In this document: piece after piece, positions 12,201-25,645 of the stretch | Layout of the letters: the number at the start of each line of letters is the position of its first letter | Position numbering within the stretch: the first letter of the stretch is position 1 | Source of the DNA: Cinclus cinclus | Taxonomy: Eukaryota > Chordata > Aves > Passeriformes > Cinclidae | Length of the DNA stretch: 64,000 nt | Reading direction: 5' to 3' | Assembly: GCF_963662255.1 (NCBI RefSeq) | Contig: NC_085047.1 | Span: forward strand, 46,345,006 to 46,409,005 | The notes under the pieces: generated by a model | Told to the model about the DNA's origin: nothing | Database searches by the model: none | The model's input: only the letters and a program-made list of their open reading frames with translations | Made by a program: the position numbers and the translations under genes

Positions 12201-15200
12201 GTGAGGGTCTGACATGGATGTTTCCATAAATCCACAAAATCATTCACAGGAACCATTGAATAAACAGGTAACCTACCTACATGTTTGCAGAAACAAGCCT
12301 TAATGAGTAAATGGCATCACCCTCAAGTCCATGTGATAGAAATGCACAGTGTCAATGCTGTCCTCACGTGACAAATATTCCTTACCATCTTTGGCCAGAG
12401 TGGAAAAATGGCTTCCTGATGGTACAGAATGGAAGCCTCAGCAGTAATTCACATTTCTCCCCACGACTTAAAGGAAACATTCTGCATTAATTTGCTGCCC
12501 ACTCCCAGACTTCCAAGTTGAAAAAGGAGCAGGCTCTCTCAGAGCTTCCCATGTCTCCCCAGACAACTGGGCCAAGTATCCTATGTTGCCTCTATCTTAA
12601 GGAACGCTGGGCTTCCAAAACAAGGCAAGGGCTTTTCCTTTACCAGTTATTTAAAAGAACTAATCCACATTACCTTCCTCCTTACCTCCCTTGCACCTTA
12701 CCAATGAAATGAGAGAGTAGGTAAGAGCCTGCCTTGAAAGCATTATGTTTAACTGTGACGAGGTCCATGGAACTCAAGGGGGTCTCATGGCTCATATCCT
12801 CCCAGCTCCTCTTTCTCCACACGTCCTGCTGCTTCTCACTTGGGGTGTGTCACTGCTCTTTGCTATAGGCCGAGAACAAGATTTTTTCCCTTGTTCTCAC
12901 AAGCATTTTGATTATCTAAGCAGTTCAGCAAGCAGTGGCAAAATTATGAGTTTCCATGAGTTACTCCAAATGGATTGTGACTTTGATTTAATGATTTGCA
13001 ACTATGCAGTGCCTAGATTTTGCTATGTCAGCTACTGGATTAGAACAGGAGTCATTCCCAGCACATGCCCACAGGAGCATCTCAAATGCAAAATGCTTTA
13101 ATCACTTTTCATGCAATCTGACTAAACTGGACTCTGCAACATGAGCAGAAAGCTAGGAGCATTCTCCTGATCAAGCACTATTGTCCCCAGCCCCAGCAGT
13201 TGTCTAACTTTTAAAATAATTAAGTTATAGAGACAGAGTGACTGAAGAAGGCCTTGACAAACCCCCCTCCTCTTCCTTTCAGAAGAGAATCACTAACTTA
13301 GGCTGCCAGTCCCTGCAGAAAGAAAAAGGAGGAAGGAATTTTTCCAGCTTTCATCCCTCCTGTGATAACTCTCAGTTCCCATCAATTGAAGCCACTGAGA
13401 TAATCTTTCCTCTAGTGCCAGGATCCCCAGATGGGTAGGTCAAGGTAGTCAAGCCAGTTTTGTCAGAATAGTCCCACTTCAAATCACAGCCTTTCTTTAA
13501 TTTGGTCAGGTACAACTCATACCTCGTGGCCTGTATGAGATCCTACCTGAAGAAGTTAGAAATATATCCTTTGCCCCACAGGACATCATTACAGTAATCC
13601 CATGGGGTGTCCTGAAGCATGTGGGCTGCTGTGAGAGACATGGTGCTGATATCAGCCAGCAAGTATTGGCACCCTTCTGGCCTGTCTGCTGGCCTGTTAG
13701 TATTACCTAGGAGTTTTCATTCAGTCAACGCTATTGACTTTCAGTGGCTAGCAAGTGCCTCTCATTGAACTGCTGCTCAGCAGAATGGGATGGTTACTGC
13801 TTAGCCAGCATCTCCCATCAGACCCTGCAGTTAGGATTACACCTAGGGACAGCTTATCCCATCGAAAATCACCCCAGGCCACAGCTGCTTCTAGGTAACC
13901 ATGGGCTAACATGCCAACCTGCTTCCCCTATCCAGGTGCCCATCCAGCTCTCTCCTCTCCTTCACCAGCGTGGCCAGGGAGATGTCAGCTGAGTGGGCAG
14001 AGGTTGGGCAATGCAGGACAGTCACACCCTCTGCTTTGCCTGCTTTGGCATGATGACGTTATTTTTCTGGGGCAGCAGGAAGATCTGGGGAGCACCCATG
14101 GTTCATAAGGGATGCAATCTCCAATTTTTTCTGCTGCTTTGGGTGTATGTCTGTGTAGTAATCTGCAGTGTGGGGATTACCAAACTGACTCAGGTGTTGG
14201 GAAGCCTTGTCCCATGACACTTAAAGGTCCCCACTGAGTCTGTGCTAGACATGTTTAGGTCACAGGAGAACCTCTTTCTTCACCATCCAGCAGACCAGTT
14301 TTTCTCCTAAGGAAGGACTCTTCCCGTTTATCCCAACCTTCTGCCAAGCGATGAATGGACTCCTGCTTACTTTATCCTGACAGTCATGCCCTTTGTTGTG
14401 TGCACTGGCTAACATCTCTGAAATTCTGGCACTCAGCAGTTTGGATGTTTTGGATTTTTTTTTGGATGAGATAACACTGCCTGGCTATGATCTCCTATGT
14501 CTGCAAACTTCCAACCTCATGGGTGTCCTCCCACTGTGGGATCTTCCTGCTTTGCTGTGTAGAGCAAAGAAGGGGGGTCACCCTTTGGAAACTGCCCTCC
14601 TTCCCTCACTGCATGCAGCAAAATTGTTGTCCTTCCACTATGGTCAAGTTGTCCTATGGTTGCAGGGGAGGAAAGATTTGCCTCTTAGTCATGAAACCAG
14701 ATTTACTTTGGTTGTAGATTATTCTCTACCTAGTGAAAACAGCCAGGAAATTTGTTTTGAACTATGGAGTTCATCTTCTCTGTACAAGATTTTCAGCCAC
14801 TTATCTTGGCTGGGATTAGAGAGGTAGGAGAGAGGGGAGAGACCATCAACTGAATGGAATCACCCAAGTGCTCCTGACATAAAACATGAAACACAATCCA
14901 TATGAAAGCTAAGTGAAAGGCAGACACAAGATATGTTATACAGTGCTCTGGTTATCTATGTGGTCTTCTGCCAGCAGGATAGGAAGACTAGCAAAAAGGG
15001 ATGGGCAGGTATGAAATTGGATTGGCAACCATCAACAGCGTAACCAAAATGGACACTTAATAATGTATAGAAGAGCTGACTCAGATTTTGATGCTGTCTT
15101 TTAATTTAGGATCGATGCCTGTGTAGATTATATGGTACATTTGCAGGAGGAGTTCTCATAGAAAATAAATGTTTATAGAGCAGGATAATTATTTCTATTT

Positions 15201-16547
15201 TGTGCCAAGCCAAAAGCCACATTACGGAAAGGTTTTAAGTGCAAGTTTAACAAAATAATTCAAATTTAGAAATGAGAACAGGAAGGTTGATTGGTGTGTA
15301 AAGGGTTATTCACATCTAACTCAGACTGCTTCCTTTTCTATGTGAGTTGCCTTAAATTTAACAAAGAAAATCCTCTAACAGTAGTTTTCAACTTGGGCAG
15401 GTGAAGGCTTCAGCTATTGAAAAACCAGTGGTCTCCTGCACAGAAAGAATATGTAAATAGTTCCCACTGGGAATTTTAGCAGGCAAGATCTGCTGACACT
15501 TAGCCACATCTCTGTTCTGGTGTTTCCTTGGTCTCCCTGCAGAAGATGGGGTTGCTGAAAGCAAGCTCTTTCTGGGCTGTTTCCCTGTGCCACAGGGTTG
15601 ATTCATTGCCCAAGGGTGCTCAGGATATGAGGGGGAAGCAGGGTGCCTATGAAGTCTTTTAACTCTTCACAAGCATAAACATTTATATTTAACTTCCAGA
15701 ATCCCTCTTCCCTCAGGGGAAACTGCTGCTTGTTTCTCTTTTTTCAGTGGATGTAAGAGCAGGCCTGTTATTACTGGCACTCCCTTTCCATGGATGCATT
15801 TTTCTTTGTTAAAGAGATTCTCAATTTTTAAAAGGGAAACATGAGACTTTTTTGTTAAAGTCTTCTGTATTTTATGTGAGCAGAGGAGTTTTCTGCATAC
15901 ATTTTATATCATCAGGGCCTTGAACATGAGGGACTTCTTTACCCAGTACTTTGTATACAACTCTGTTCTTCCACCATGAAATAACCACACCAAAGAGAAA
16001 ATAAAAGTCACTGCCTACCTATAAAATGAATAGTAAATTTGCAAAACCACAGTACAAGGCAGAGTTAAATAGCTACTCTTTCCCTGTTTTTATGAGAGAT
16101 GAGTCTTGCACGCAAAATCCACGTTCCAACTGTAAGCAGGAAGGAGAGCTGCAAGGCACAGACATCCAGAGGATTTTGGGTTGTCAGGTGCTCCTGTGAT
16201 GTTTCCCAGCATGGCTCATATAGCCTACCAGGATCATCCTTACCCAGCAGCCCAAGACCCAGCTGCTGCAATAACTTGAGACTCTCACCTCCTGGAAAGA
16301 CTATGCCTTCTTCTGGGGTGCAGAGCCATGGCTGACACAGGCAGTTGTTGGGTCAGCAAAAGGGCTGAAATTTGTACCTCCAAAACCTGTGCCATGGACC
16401 ATGCTGCAAGCTATTCAGGAGTAGAAAATATTTTATTATTTTGATGGTTTGCTACCTAGAGTCTTGCTCTGTCAAATAGTGCTAAGACCTACCTTTCCAC
16501 TTCTGCTATTCCCTCAAGAAGCCTAATTTATATTCCTTTTTTTCTAT
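9256..16547. other. Intergenic DNA, no gene recognised
   Basis: About 7.3 kb without a recognisable exon or repeat family. It includes a 13-bp perfect inverted repeat (9800-9865). Several reading frames of 60 to 145 codons occur, for example 12745-13101 and 14393-14827. None shows a known domain, and a frame of this length is expected by chance in DNA of this size. Confidence 0.6.
9800..9865. repeat. Perfect 13-bp inverted repeat
   Basis: cccagtcctgttc at 9800-9812 is the exact reverse complement of gaacaggactggg at 9853-9865, with a 40-base spacer. It could fold as a stem-loop. The flanks give no sign of an insertion element. Confidence 0.7.
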
Positions 16548-16620
16548 TAAAAAAAACAAACCAACCAACCAAACAAACAAAACCCCAACAAAACAAAACA
16601 AACAAAACCCAAAAAACCCC
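16548..16620. repeat. A/C-rich low-complexity block
   Basis: A run of aaac, aacc and aaaac units ending in aaaaaacccc. Same style as the blocks at 6848 and 54277. Confidence 0.8.
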
Positions 16621-16690
16621 TCTTGTCCTGAAAACAGCCTTACTGAAGTAGATCCAACAATCCAACTAAACCTCTGAAATGTAAGAATTT

Positions 16691-16868
16691 CCCCCCATCT
16701 TTGACAGCATTCAGGTCCTCCCTATGCTAAGCACTGAGTCTCTGAGTCCATTTCATCAGCATGTAGTAGAGCTCAGAGCTCCCCCCATCTTTGACAGCAT
16801 TCAGGTCCTCCCTATGCTAAGCACTGAGTCTCTGAGTCCATTTCATCAGCATGTAGTAGAGCTCAGAG
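16691..16868. repeat. Perfect 90-bp tandem duplication
   Basis: The 88 bases at 16691-16778 are repeated without a mismatch at 16781-16868, a period of exactly 90. The unit begins ccccccatctttgacagcat and ends gtagtagagctcagag. The perfect identity implies a very recent duplication, a length polymorphism or an assembly artefact. Confidence 0.95.
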
Positions 16869-16869
16869 A

Positions 16870-19702
16870 GGGAATCAGACCAGCTTTTGTTTCACATGCC
16901 TCTGTGGATTTGTTGTGACATAGATCACCTCCCATGTATCAACCCCTTGGGAATGCAGGGGTCTTCCAAACCCTTTTGGGAAATCACACATCCATTTGGC
17001 TTCCCTGCTCAGTTTCCCAGCCTAAGCCCAGAGAACAAGTGTTCCCTGGGGCTTTTCCTTGGAGGGCCCTGTGGCATGAGGCAAGAAAGAGTTTTGAGGA
17101 AGAAAACTTTACACAAGCTACTTAAGTGTGACCTTGATCTGTCTTCTTTCTCCTTTCTAAAGTCAGGGTTGGCTACTTTAACCTTGGCATTGGCTGGCTG
17201 GGGGCTGGGGGTGCCACTCAGCTTGTATCTACAGGCTTCCAGACTGCTCTGGAGCACTGCAAGTTCTCATCCACAGCTCTTGTCCTGCAGGTCATAATCT
17301 CCCAAGGTAAAACCTTGGCACAGAGCATCCCCGTGGGCCTGGTGGAAAGTTTGCACTAATTGAAAGAATAATGGCACACATCAGACATACGCATAGCAAG
17401 GAGGGAGCAAATGAACTTAGTGAAGAGAACAAATCCTAACTTCAGACATTACTTAGTGCTTAAGGGCAAAATTCATGCCGCCCAAGATACTTTCTTAAAT
17501 TTGCAATGCATGGCATTTGCAACAGAGTAAAGAGGTACATTTTTGCACTTTACATGTCCACAGAGATGTCTCTATAACCCATAGCTTATCAGATATTCAC
17601 AAGGCAACAGCATGATATGGGAATACATTTTAGTGTTGTAAAGAAGATCCTAGAGGAGACCCATTCCTGCTCTCCCTCCCTCAGGGGTCCAGGCTGACAT
17701 TACAACCACATTGAGCAAGAAGCAGGAGGAGATGTCCATTAACCCCTTAATTAAGTGCTGAGATGGCAGTCATAAATCAGGGTGTGCCCAGAAGAGCCAG
17801 ATGAACAACTGCAAAGAGCAGGAATCCCATTTGAGCTCCACAGGACTGTGGACAGTACCTGTGGTAACAGCACTGAGTTCAGATGCAGCTTTCCATTTCT
17901 GGAACTTAAAGAAGCTGATGGTGATTAACCAGCTAAATCTACAATGAGGAGGCAGTATTTTTCTGGTTTGGAGCATGGAGGAGGCAACCTGAGTGCCTTA
18001 ACATCACACAGCACAGGACAAGGAGACAGGCTTAAGGGCACCGTTGCCACAAGACTGCTCTGGTTTTATCACAATTCCTTTTCTTTATTTCCCAGTTACA
18101 AGCAAAATGTGATTATAAATTCTGTTGTTGTCTGTCCTGCCAGAGCTGTATGCTGCAGGAGACCACAGTGGGGTTTATCCCACCTGATTTCCTTGCCAAT
18201 GCTCACACACAGAGATGTCAATAGATGGTGATGGTCTACGAAGCTGTTGTTTTTAGCATCTTCTCAATTTCTCCCACCAGGACACCAGGAGGATAAATGA
18301 CATTGCCAACCATCCCCAAAGAGTTTGGTAGAAGAACACGAGGTCATTGAGCTGCTCTGCCCAGTCATGGCCACGGGAGTAGCCAAGGTTGTTCTCTCAT
18401 ACAAGCACTGATGGGTCCCGAGGCAGGGGTGTTCCTTGGCCCAATGGGTTGCTTTGGCAGATGAATGGTACTTGGGTTGGTCACCTGCACACAGATGCTG
18501 CAACACTTCAGCTCAGCAATCTGTATCCAGATCTCAGCCATCCCCTGTTGATCATAGACAACATCCCATAAGAGCAAACTCTGGGAAAAAAATTAATGGA
18601 TGTATAGAAGAGCAGTAGAAATGTAGAAACATTATCTAGAACTGGACTTTGAACATCCCTGGCTCATCACAATCCAAGTTCTCTTGAGATCCTCACCAAC
18701 AACCTCTCTCAGCATTAGCAAGGGCTAAATGTGAGGGAAAGAAAAAGAACCAAATATCTCAAAAATCAAACTGCCATGCAAACTAGAAGGCAAAGGATAT
18801 ATTGCATGAGATAAATCTCCTTGTATAGAGCTGCCAATGTACGAAAGTAAAACCAATTCATTTTCTAACAAACAGTGAAAATTTCAAACAACACTGAGTT
18901 TTCACCTTTGGTTCTTTTCTTCTCCCTTTTTATTTTCTTCCCCATTTTCCCATCTAAATTTCATTTTGGTAAATATTTCTCCCTGTTGCTCAGATAACCG
19001 TGTCTGATTGCAGAGACTTGAAGCGTAACCAGTGATGAAAGATGACCTGAGGGATATCGGAGTGCACACACCACAGGGGTGTGGACAGAAATCCCTGAAA
19101 TATGCTGGCAGTATGACCAGAGTCGTTCTACCTGTAGGTTAAGTCAAGATAAGAACTTGCCTGATGGTTGCACACACAGGATTAGACAAAACCAGTCCTT
19201 CATGCTTGTTAAAAATCCACCAGGACTGTTGGCTTGAGATGGGGTTGAGCCTGCAAGTTGGGGGCCAAAGGGGAGTCTGAACCTCATGTGTCTTTTGACA
19301 CAAAATTTGATGGTGACCCTTTATCCTGGTGCACTCCCAGCTGGGAGAGTGGGAGCAGAGGGTTAGCCCTTCCAGCCAGGACGAGGGGTTTTGCCCCAGG
19401 TGGGCTTTTCAGGTCCTCCTGCACCTGGCTCACAGGCACCTCTGCCTCTTCTTGGCAGGCTTCAGTGTCACCCGCAGTGCAAGGTCACTGCTGGGTGCTG
19501 GTGGCAGTGGGGGTGGTGGCTGCCCCCAGCAGTAGCCAGCCCTCTGGGGCGTTAGATAAAGGCAGTGGAACACATCTGCTTCGGGCACAGGCAGTGAGGC
19601 ATGAGGTGAGTGGATGACTAATGGCCTCACACTGGCCTACTTAGAGCCAGGGCTGCTTTGCTACATGCTTCTCTGGTGGGTCCCTGTAGGAGCTTCGGTG
19701 GG
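16870..19702. other. Intergenic DNA, no gene recognised
   Basis: No exon could be assigned. The piece at 18264-18577 has several overlapping open frames on the minus strand, but I could not match any of them to a family. No CR1 seen. Confidence 0.5.
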
Positions 19703-19966
19703 TGTGACGGTCGGGACGGATGGAGACAAGAGATTTCTGAAGCCAAGTCTTGGAACTTGTGGTTTATTGCAAAGGGCGTGGGTGAAAGGGCCCTGCTTGG
19801 AGCTGCCAGCCACAGCTTGGAGCAGGCCCATAAAAGCAAGAGAGCAAGAGTAAGAGGAAGACTGAGAGAGTAAGAGTAAAGAGCTAAAAAAGTAAGAGCA
19901 GTAGAAAAAGGAAGGGCAAGAGAGTAAGAGGTAAGAGTGCAAGGTTCCCATTACATTACAATAAAT
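19703..19966 (+). mobile_element. LTR-like repeat, copy A (unedited-looking)
   Basis: It starts with tgtgacgg, the TG expected at an LTR start, and runs through a purine-rich stretch of gcaagag and gtaagag units (about 19833-19937) to ttacattacaataaattgg, which contains an AATAAA polyadenylation signal. A diverged second copy begins 295 bases later at 19998, and the two align nearly without gaps over about 263 bases. A family name cannot be given from sequence alone. The LTR call rests on the TG start, the AATAAA and the two-copy arrangement. No retroviral protein frame lies between the copies, so this is not a complete provirus. Confidence 0.55.
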
Positions 19967-19997
19967 TGGACGCCAGACTGTAAAAGCCTCAGTGAAG

Positions 19998-20650
19998 TAG
20001 AATGGTTAAGACAAACAGAAACAAAAAATTTCTGAAGCCAAGTCTTAAAACTTGTAGTTTATTGCACAGGGCATAAGTAAAAAGGCCCTACTTGGAGTTG
20101 CCAGCCACAGCTCAGAACAGGCCTGTAAAAGCAAAAAAGCAAAAGTAAGAAAAAACTAAAACAGTAAGAGTAAAAAGCTAAAAAAGTAAAAACAGTAGTA
20201 AAAAAAAAGAACAAAAAAATAAAAAGTAAAAGTGCAAAGTTCCCATTACAATACAATAAATCTTTTTCTGTGCTAAATATTTTAATTTTCACTAACCAAT
20301 CCAATACACGATACAAATCCTATAGCATTTATATACAGCCTATAAAAATCATTACCTTACCATACTGTGTTACACTTTAAACCTTAAAAACTACTCTTTG
20401 AACCCCTTTCGCCAAGCTAGTAAAATCTTCTCTAACCCTTGAACTGTTTGCAAGCAAAGGAAATTGTTCAATCAAGAAAGGATTACTTTCAGCTAGTCAT
20501 ACTATTGTTTTCTAATTGTTCAGTAACTAAAATTTAGTATCTCAAAAATAGCTTGCATTTCAATCTCACTTATAATTTCCATATTCTCAAAATCTTTTGA
20601 CAAGCAATCATATTTATAAAGTTTTCCTTATTCATCTCCCCAACAGGTCC
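19998..20650 (+). mobile_element. LTR-like repeat, copy B (G-to-A hypermutated)
   Basis: Its first 263 bases align to copy A. The copies differ by about 42 G-to-A changes (A to B), four C-to-T, two T-to-C, one A-to-G, four transversions and two single-base indels. After the aligned part it continues to about 20650 as DNA very poor in G on this strand (about 6 G in 20281-20400, against roughly 25 percent C in the first half of that). It ends in the region of tctccccaacaggtcccca. The likely end is uncertain because no target duplication was found. The pattern points to cytidine deamination of the minus-strand cDNA before integration. Confidence 0.55.
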
Positions 20651-22710
20651 CCACAGCACTGATGGGCAGGGGAGAAGGACTACCTCTTCCTGGAGTGCAG
20701 GGCAAAAAGGCTCCCCTCACTCAAAGATGCTGAGCAGGGTTTTCCTGTTCATACAGGAGGAGGGCTTAGATTTCACAAGGAAGAGATAATCTGAAAATAC
20801 TGCTGCAGCATGCAATCCAGCACTTCTTGCACTTCTTCCTCAGCACCTTCATACAGAACCTTCTTAAAAATTATTTACAAATACCAGGCAAAGTTGAAGG
20901 CACAGCCATGCTATGCTGATCATGGGTTTGCAGGATTTTATGAGTGTTGACTGATGATAGATACCCTCTTTGAAAAGTCAGGGCTGCTTGTGTCACCTGG
21001 AGAGTGTGAAGATCACTGCAAACAGCACAGGCAAGCAGAAGAGGTCAAACCAAAACTGTCCCCCACAGAGTGTTATTGATCCTGCAGTTTGTGTATAGTG
21101 GAAATAAAAAATCATCTTAAAGTAGCCAAATGCTCTAATATAAAGAGCTAATTTAAAAACCCTCCCAAACTATTAACAACAGATAGAGAGTGTTCCTGAC
21201 AATGAAAGCTCACATGATTTTTTACCCCAGACCTCTGACTCTCAGATGCTGGCAGTACTGGAGCAGTGCCAGGTGTGTGCATCCACTTTCCCATCACATG
21301 GCTCCTCTAGCCTAGCCCAGGCAGGATCGGTCCTGCCCAGCCACATCTGGACTGTGGATATCTCTCTGTGAATATCTTGTGAGTTTGAGAGGCTCAGGTG
21401 TCAAAGGGAACTCCCAGTGGAAAGCTATGGCCATACACATGTCATTTTTAACAGTTGAAAGCTATTTTATGTTTAACCCCTCAATCCATCTCTCCCATCA
21501 GGTCTGTACCACTGGCATTAATGCAGCTATTGTTCAAGTGTTTAAACTTTCCTTGCTATCAATCAGCTCAGGAACCATAAACACATTGTGGATCCATGAT
21601 AATCTTGCTCTCCATCAGCTGTTAAGGTGTCATGGGACAACTGCTGGGTTTTTTCAGACTTTGGGACCCATTTTATGCAGAAATCCTTTATGGTGAGGCC
21701 ATTGATTTGCCTTAGTAGCAGTGACACAGGGGAGTGCAGGGCTCATCCTCCAGAGCAAAGGGAAGGGAGCTCCACTCTAAATGGGGTCACGTTTGTGCCA
21801 CAGCCGCAGATATGCACAGGGAGGAAAGATTTTTTTCCTTACAAACATGGTGCCAGGGCCTTGGCCATAGCTTGCAGCTGGCAGGGAACATGCAGCTCTG
21901 GCTCAGGAAGAGGGCAGGGAATGGAGAATGACTCACAGCCCAGCCCAGTCCTCCCTCCCTGCCAGCAACAAATGCTGGGCAGCAGATTTCGGGGAGGAAG
22001 AGAAGGACAAAGACACTCATCATCCACTCCTGTGTCCTCCACTGATTCACTCTTTGCTCATCTAGACAGGGCTGAAAATAACAGCATGCAAAGGAAGGGC
22101 AAGAGGTGCAGGCAGCCTAGGTGGGAGGTCTGAGCGTGCCAGAGTTTAGCTGGGGTCACCACTGAGCATGGTGTGGGCTGCTGTGGCATGGCAACAAATC
22201 AGTCTGAGGGCTGGGAAAAGACACACATTACCTTCATGCCTCTTAAAGCAGAAGTGAACATTTATATGGTGTGATTTAATGGAGGCTAAAGATGTTTGCA
22301 TGAATTAACTGGAGTGCAGGGTCGTGGTCTGGATATGGCACTTGCAGACCTCGACAAAGTGAGAAGCATTAAAGGAGCACAAGAATCGAGAATTATACAC
22401 CAAGGAAATCAAAAAGAAAAATATGGCTCATTTAGTCCAAGGAAAGAATATTAGGAACAGAGATGGAAACAATCCTCTAATACATAAAGCCTTCTTGAGG
22501 AGATGATTGTTTTGTATTATCTGTGTAGATAAAGACATGAAGAAATCGATTTTCCTTCTGCAACAAAGAGTGCTTTGACAATCTACTAGGGAACATTTCC
22601 AAGATGTACAAGGCATGGAGTGTGGGGAGAGGCTGGAGAATCCCTTTCCAGAAAGATTTTTCAGGCGTCCTAGACAAACCTCGCAGTGATATTTCCCTGC
22701 ACTGAGTGCC

Positions 22711-22736
22711 TGGGGGGGGTGGGGGGGGGGGTGTGG
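22711..22736 (+). repeat. Poly-G tract
   Basis: Two long G runs (8 and 11) separated by a single T, then gtgtgg. It could fold as a G-quadruplex and is also prone to sequencing length errors. Confidence 0.9.
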
Positions 22737-25645
22737 TCCAGCAGGGCTCCCTGGCAGCGGGGTGTCTCAGTGCAGAGAGGGAACCCTGCAATCCTGTCAG
22801 GTCTCCTCCTGGTTTACATTTCATTGCCTCAAATATGGCATTAAGTATTCTTGGCAAGAGTTGTGACTTGGCTTGAACAAACATTTGATAAGATCCATAA
22901 AGCTAAACACAGATTACTGCTCTATAAGAAAGTGTTGAACAGCAAATATGCCCCACTTTCTATGATCTAAACCAAATTAATTCTCTAAGCACATTTCATA
23001 ACACATCTGGAGCCAACTATTTCCATCTACATATAGACAGTGTTAAGTGAGCTACTGTTTTAATTTTGCTGAGCCAGACAGAGATAATACCCCCCAGGAA
23101 ACAGTTTAAGTCTGTAAAAAGTAAAAATGACAGTGTAAAGTTGCTAAGGGATAATGATTTGCAAAACATAAATACTTACACAAAGGAAGTGATTAATTCA
23201 GTACATTCTTTATATATCACTACTATAATCTTTTCAGCTGCAGCCCATTATGTACCTTTATCTCACAGCATACTCACTTTGTTTCACAACCAATCCTTTT
23301 AATCTGCCCCGTTTTTTCAAATTTAAATCTGTAATTTACCCAGCCTTTTGCCGGCTGCAGCCATCTCACTCCATGGAATGATACTCATGGACCCATCACA
23401 CACAGGATCAGAGACATTTGCACTTGGACACCAAAGAGAGGTTCAAAGAATGGTTCCAGTACCAGTGTACTGTCCAGCACGGGTGGCTGAGCAAATCTCC
23501 ATTTGTCATCATTTGCAGAGGAGTTAGATGATGAGATGAGAGATGGTGCAGAGTCCATCTCCTGCAAACATAGCACCTATCTGTTATTTATTAATTCCTG
23601 CATGACAACATCCTACCCTTTGCCTTAGATGAAGACACTGGAGATGAGAGGCTGTGAAATCTAAGGTAGGAGGACTGATGCTTGCCAGACAATGGAGAGT
23701 GTTGTCACTAATTTAAGTATGTCTGCTATTTATACTGTCTTGCATGCAATGACCGAGGAACAGCATTCAGATCTTCCATAAGAATGAGAAGCACAGGAGC
23801 TTCACAACTCCTTGGCTTCATTACTACTTACCTCAGACAATGGCCTGAAAGTTTGCTGATTCTGAAAAACTGCAATCTTGTTGAAACCTTCATTTTTTTT
23901 TATGACAATGTTGTCATGTTAGTGACTGTGTGACATTGTTTACCCTGTAAAACACTGTCTCCTGAAGCAGATGCCTCTTGCAAGGAATGAACATGACCAA
24001 CCAATGGCATCCCTGGCTCCCTGCCCAACTGTTGGGGTTGACTGGCTCCTTGCTCATTGCTGCCTTTAAAGTGATGTGAATCCACTGACAGCAACCTTCA
24101 CCAAGGCTGCTTCCAATACTGACTCCCATCATATCTCTAAGGAAGCATTGAGGTGACCTTCCATAAAATCAGAAAGGGCAGTAAAACCCACTAGTTGGTA
24201 CCTATTTACAGTCTCCTGGTTTTGCAGATTTTTTCTGATGTTCCAGCAGCCTTTCCACATTCGTTTCACATCCATGTCTTGTTTCCCTCTTCTGTTCCCT
24301 CATCTGTCACAGCCTCAGTGTTGACAGTGATTTGTCCTTCCCTGGTTATTTCAACATGCCTATGTCTTGACTTAATTTCTTATTTCCTTCACAGCTTCCC
24401 CTTTCTAAAAGTTATGAGTGTCTGCTTGTGTGATTTCTTCATTACTTTGTGCAATGGGGATGTCCCAGCAGCCTTGGCTTGCTCATATCCTTCTGGAAAT
24501 TATTGTATTGTGTATTATTTATGTAGCTTTACTATGTTTCCAAAACGCCCACCACCTTGAATATTTGTCTTGTTTACGGTAAGTTTGGGGTTGGATTTTT
24601 TTGTCATTTTGGTATGTTATTTTTTCTTCTTTGTACAATGACCTAAAATACTCCCAAAATACCCCTTTGGAAAGCACTGTCTCAGAGCTAGACTCTACTT
24701 ATTGTGATCAAGTGTCACCCCACCTTTTTGTTAATCTTCTTCTTGGTCTCTTTAGATAAACTAGTTTGTGGCTGCATGAGCATTGGGCGTATGCCTATAT
24801 TAAGCATTAGGCCATGTTGTATGTTTTAATTGTTTCTAATTTGCATGTTTATAGGGATCAAGGATCTCTGATTTGTACTACCTATATTTGCATCATCTCC
24901 AAGAGATGTGTATCAATCCTTTCCTCAAAGAACTCAAAGACCTCTGCAACTGCTCTAAATGACTTGTTCAGTTGCTTAACTTATATTTAGGAAGACTTTT
25001 TTAAAAATTTAAACTGTGGATCAAACTCTCTTGATACTTGTGTTTGCAGCTAGGGTGAGCTTTATACAACCTTGTAAAAGCTTGAAAAATATTATTTAAT
25101 TTATTTCATAAGCAGTGAGCCGAAGAGTGTAGTTAAGTATGTGAAGATGGGCTCCATGCCCACAAAAAGGAACAAAGCTCAAGACCAAGCAAACAGTTAA
25201 AACAATTGTCAGCCAAAATGGTGAGAATCAGAAGGAGGAGATGTGGGAAGCTGAGCAGCAGGTGATAAATCTGCTTGGTCTTGAGCTGACAGGAGATTGG
25301 ATCCCAGCTGAGATTTTTAACTTGCCATGCTCAGGGCTGAGAACATGGCTAGAGTAAGTGACCTCTGACAGGATGCCACCCTCAGATCAGGCTTCTGTGT
25401 AGCTCTTGCTACAACCCTCTGCCATCTCCAATCCTCTTCCCCTGGGAGGGTGCATGACCCAGAGCACTGCTGGCCTCCACTGAAGGAAACATGGGAATGC
25501 AAAGATGCAGTTGAGCACTAAGTAGGCAACTGGAAAATGAGGGAAACTGTAAGGGACCTCCAAACAGACATGGATGAACAAAATTAGAAATATGGGGTAA
25601 TAGGGCAAGAACCATATAAAGGTACAAATGAAAAGAACAAAAAAA

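Noticed and set aside
14393..14827. 144-codon plus-strand frame
   Set aside because: No recognisable similarity and no splice or promoter context.
18264..18577. Overlapping minus-strand frames that look somewhat protein-like, possibly a processed pseudogene
   Set aside because: I could not match any frame to a family, and the best text changes frame. A protein database search would decide.
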